34,931 nt of DNA, taken from the NCBI GenBank assembly GCA_965662575.1, contig CBFIHN010000012.1:1-34931 (forward strand). The letters are read 5' to 3'. This stretch comes from CBFIHN01 sp965662575 (GTDB lineage Bacteria > Pseudomonadota > Gammaproteobacteria > Francisellales > CACEW01). Below, in pieces: positions 34,479 through 34,931 of this stretch (position 1 is its first letter; every line of letters starts with the position of its first letter). Below the pieces are notes generated by a model. That model saw only the letters and a program-made list of their open reading frames with translations. It was not told the origin of the DNA and did no database searches. Made by a program: the position numbers and the translations under genes.

Positions 34479-34523
34479 AATATACTCCGTGCTTTGAGGC
34501 ATATTTGTGTTGTAGGAAGATAA

Positions 34524-34551
34524 CTTGAAAATATAAAAACCACCCCCATCT
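34524..34551 (+). promoter_or_regulatory. Sigma-32 heat-shock promoter of hslV(U)
   Basis: CTTGAAA at 34524-34530 and CCCCATCT at 34544-34551 are separated by 13 nt, a full match to the RpoH consensus CTTGAAA-N11-16-CCCCATNT. It lies 64 nt upstream of the hslV ATG, as expected for the hslVU heat-shock operon. Confidence 0.85.
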
Positions 34552-34615
34552 AGGACAATATCCTCTCTCAAAAAATAGCCTGCACTCTGGGCTGATGTTA
34601 TATTAAGGACACAAC

Positions 34616-34931
34616 ATGCAAAGCATTCATGGCACCACGATTTTAGCGGTGCGCCGCCATGGTCAAGTTGTTATCGGTGGTGATGGTCAAGCCACAATGG
34701 GCGACATGGTCGCCAAAGATAATATCAAAAAAGTTCGTCGCATCTATCATGATAAAGTCATTGCAGGATTTGCCGGTGCGACTGCTGATGCATTCACCTT
34801 GTTTGAGCGCTTTGAAGCTAAATTAGAACGTCATCAAGGTCACTTAGAACGTTCCGCAGTTGAATTAGTACGTGAATGGCGTTCTGATAAAGCACTGCGT
34901 CGCTTGGAGGCCATGCTACTTGTTGCTGACG
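34616..34931 (+). CDS. hslV: ATP-dependent protease subunit HslV (3' end beyond window)
   Basis: The first 105 codons are in the window. The protein begins MQSIHGTTILAVRR; the N-terminal nucleophile is Thr7, exposed after removal of a six-residue propeptide, as in many proteobacterial HslV. The blocks VVIGGDGQATMG, AGFAGATADAFTLFERFEAKL and LRRLEAMLLVAD are conserved. HslV forms a dodecameric peptidase activated by HslU, which should follow just outside the window. AAGGAC lies 8-10 nt before the ATG. Expression is probably heat-inducible from the RpoH promoter upstream. Confidence 0.95.
   Translation, partial: MQSIHGTTILAVRRHGQVVIGGDGQATMGDMVAKDNIKKVRRIYHDKVIAGFAGATADAFTLFERFEAKLERHQGHLERSAVELVREWRSDKALRRLEAMLLVAD

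Larger units (their letters stand above)
34335..34615. other. Gap between dnaB and hslV
   Basis: These 281 nt hold the second 75-nt repeat with an attached degenerate palindrome and the sigma-32 promoter. No gene or RNA is seen. Confidence 0.7.

Noticed and set aside
1..34931. CRISPR array, tRNA, rRNA or prophage
   Set aside because: No regularly spaced repeats, cloverleaf structure or phage structural genes were seen; the contractile-sheath genes are type VI, not phage.

Overview
The window looks like chromosomal DNA of a moderately AT-rich gammaproteobacterium. Fis, SohB, the fmdB-like/aspS/yebC/ruvC cluster, RadA, DnaB and HslV all read as gammaproteobacterial proteins, and the overall flavour (sugar-porter MFS, DUF475 protein, small palindromic repeats) suggests the Legionellales/Thiotrichales-like part of the class. 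No tRNA or rRNA was seen, so genus cannot be assigned.

Region 1 (1-9583) is an accessory block. It starts with the 3' part of a Gly/Ala-rich protein of unknown function and a Fic-fold protein whose catalytic histidine slot holds glutamine. A perfect sigma-70 consensus promoter (1970-1998) then drives a tightly packed type VI secretion operon: tssC-tssE-tssF-tssG-tssH(clpV) plus a DUF6931-like gene. The adjacent genes overlap by 4 to 37 nt, except for a 3-nt gap between tssG and tssH. TssB, TssA, TssJ-M, Hcp and VgrG are not in the window, and TssC lacks the usual N-terminal extension that contains the ClpV-recognition helix.

Region 2 (9584-15800) is mostly on the minus strand: fis, a DUF475/TerC-family membrane protein translationally coupled to a MacB/LolD-type ABC ATPase without a visible permease, an OmpA-like porin with an altered peptidoglycan-binding motif, sohB, and two genes of unknown function.

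Region 3 (15800-24315, plus strand) holds fmdB-like/aspS/yebC/ruvC, a periplasmic polyamine-binding protein without its transporter, a cold-shock protein, a cyanide-insensitive-type cytochrome bd oxidase (cydAB) and an MlrA/CarH-like MerR regulator.

Region 4 (24316-34931) holds polA (minus), then on the plus strand tolC-M17 aminopeptidase, a sugar-porter MFS transporter coupled to radA, dnaB, and the start of hslV behind a textbook sigma-32 promoter.

The intergenic gaps near 13.1, 20.4 and 34.4 kb share a previously unlabelled family of interspersed repeats: a 75-nt ungapped element at 83% identity between two copies, and a 37-nt arm attached to an imperfect palindrome. A separate MITE-like inverted-repeat element sits between the cold-shock gene and cydA.
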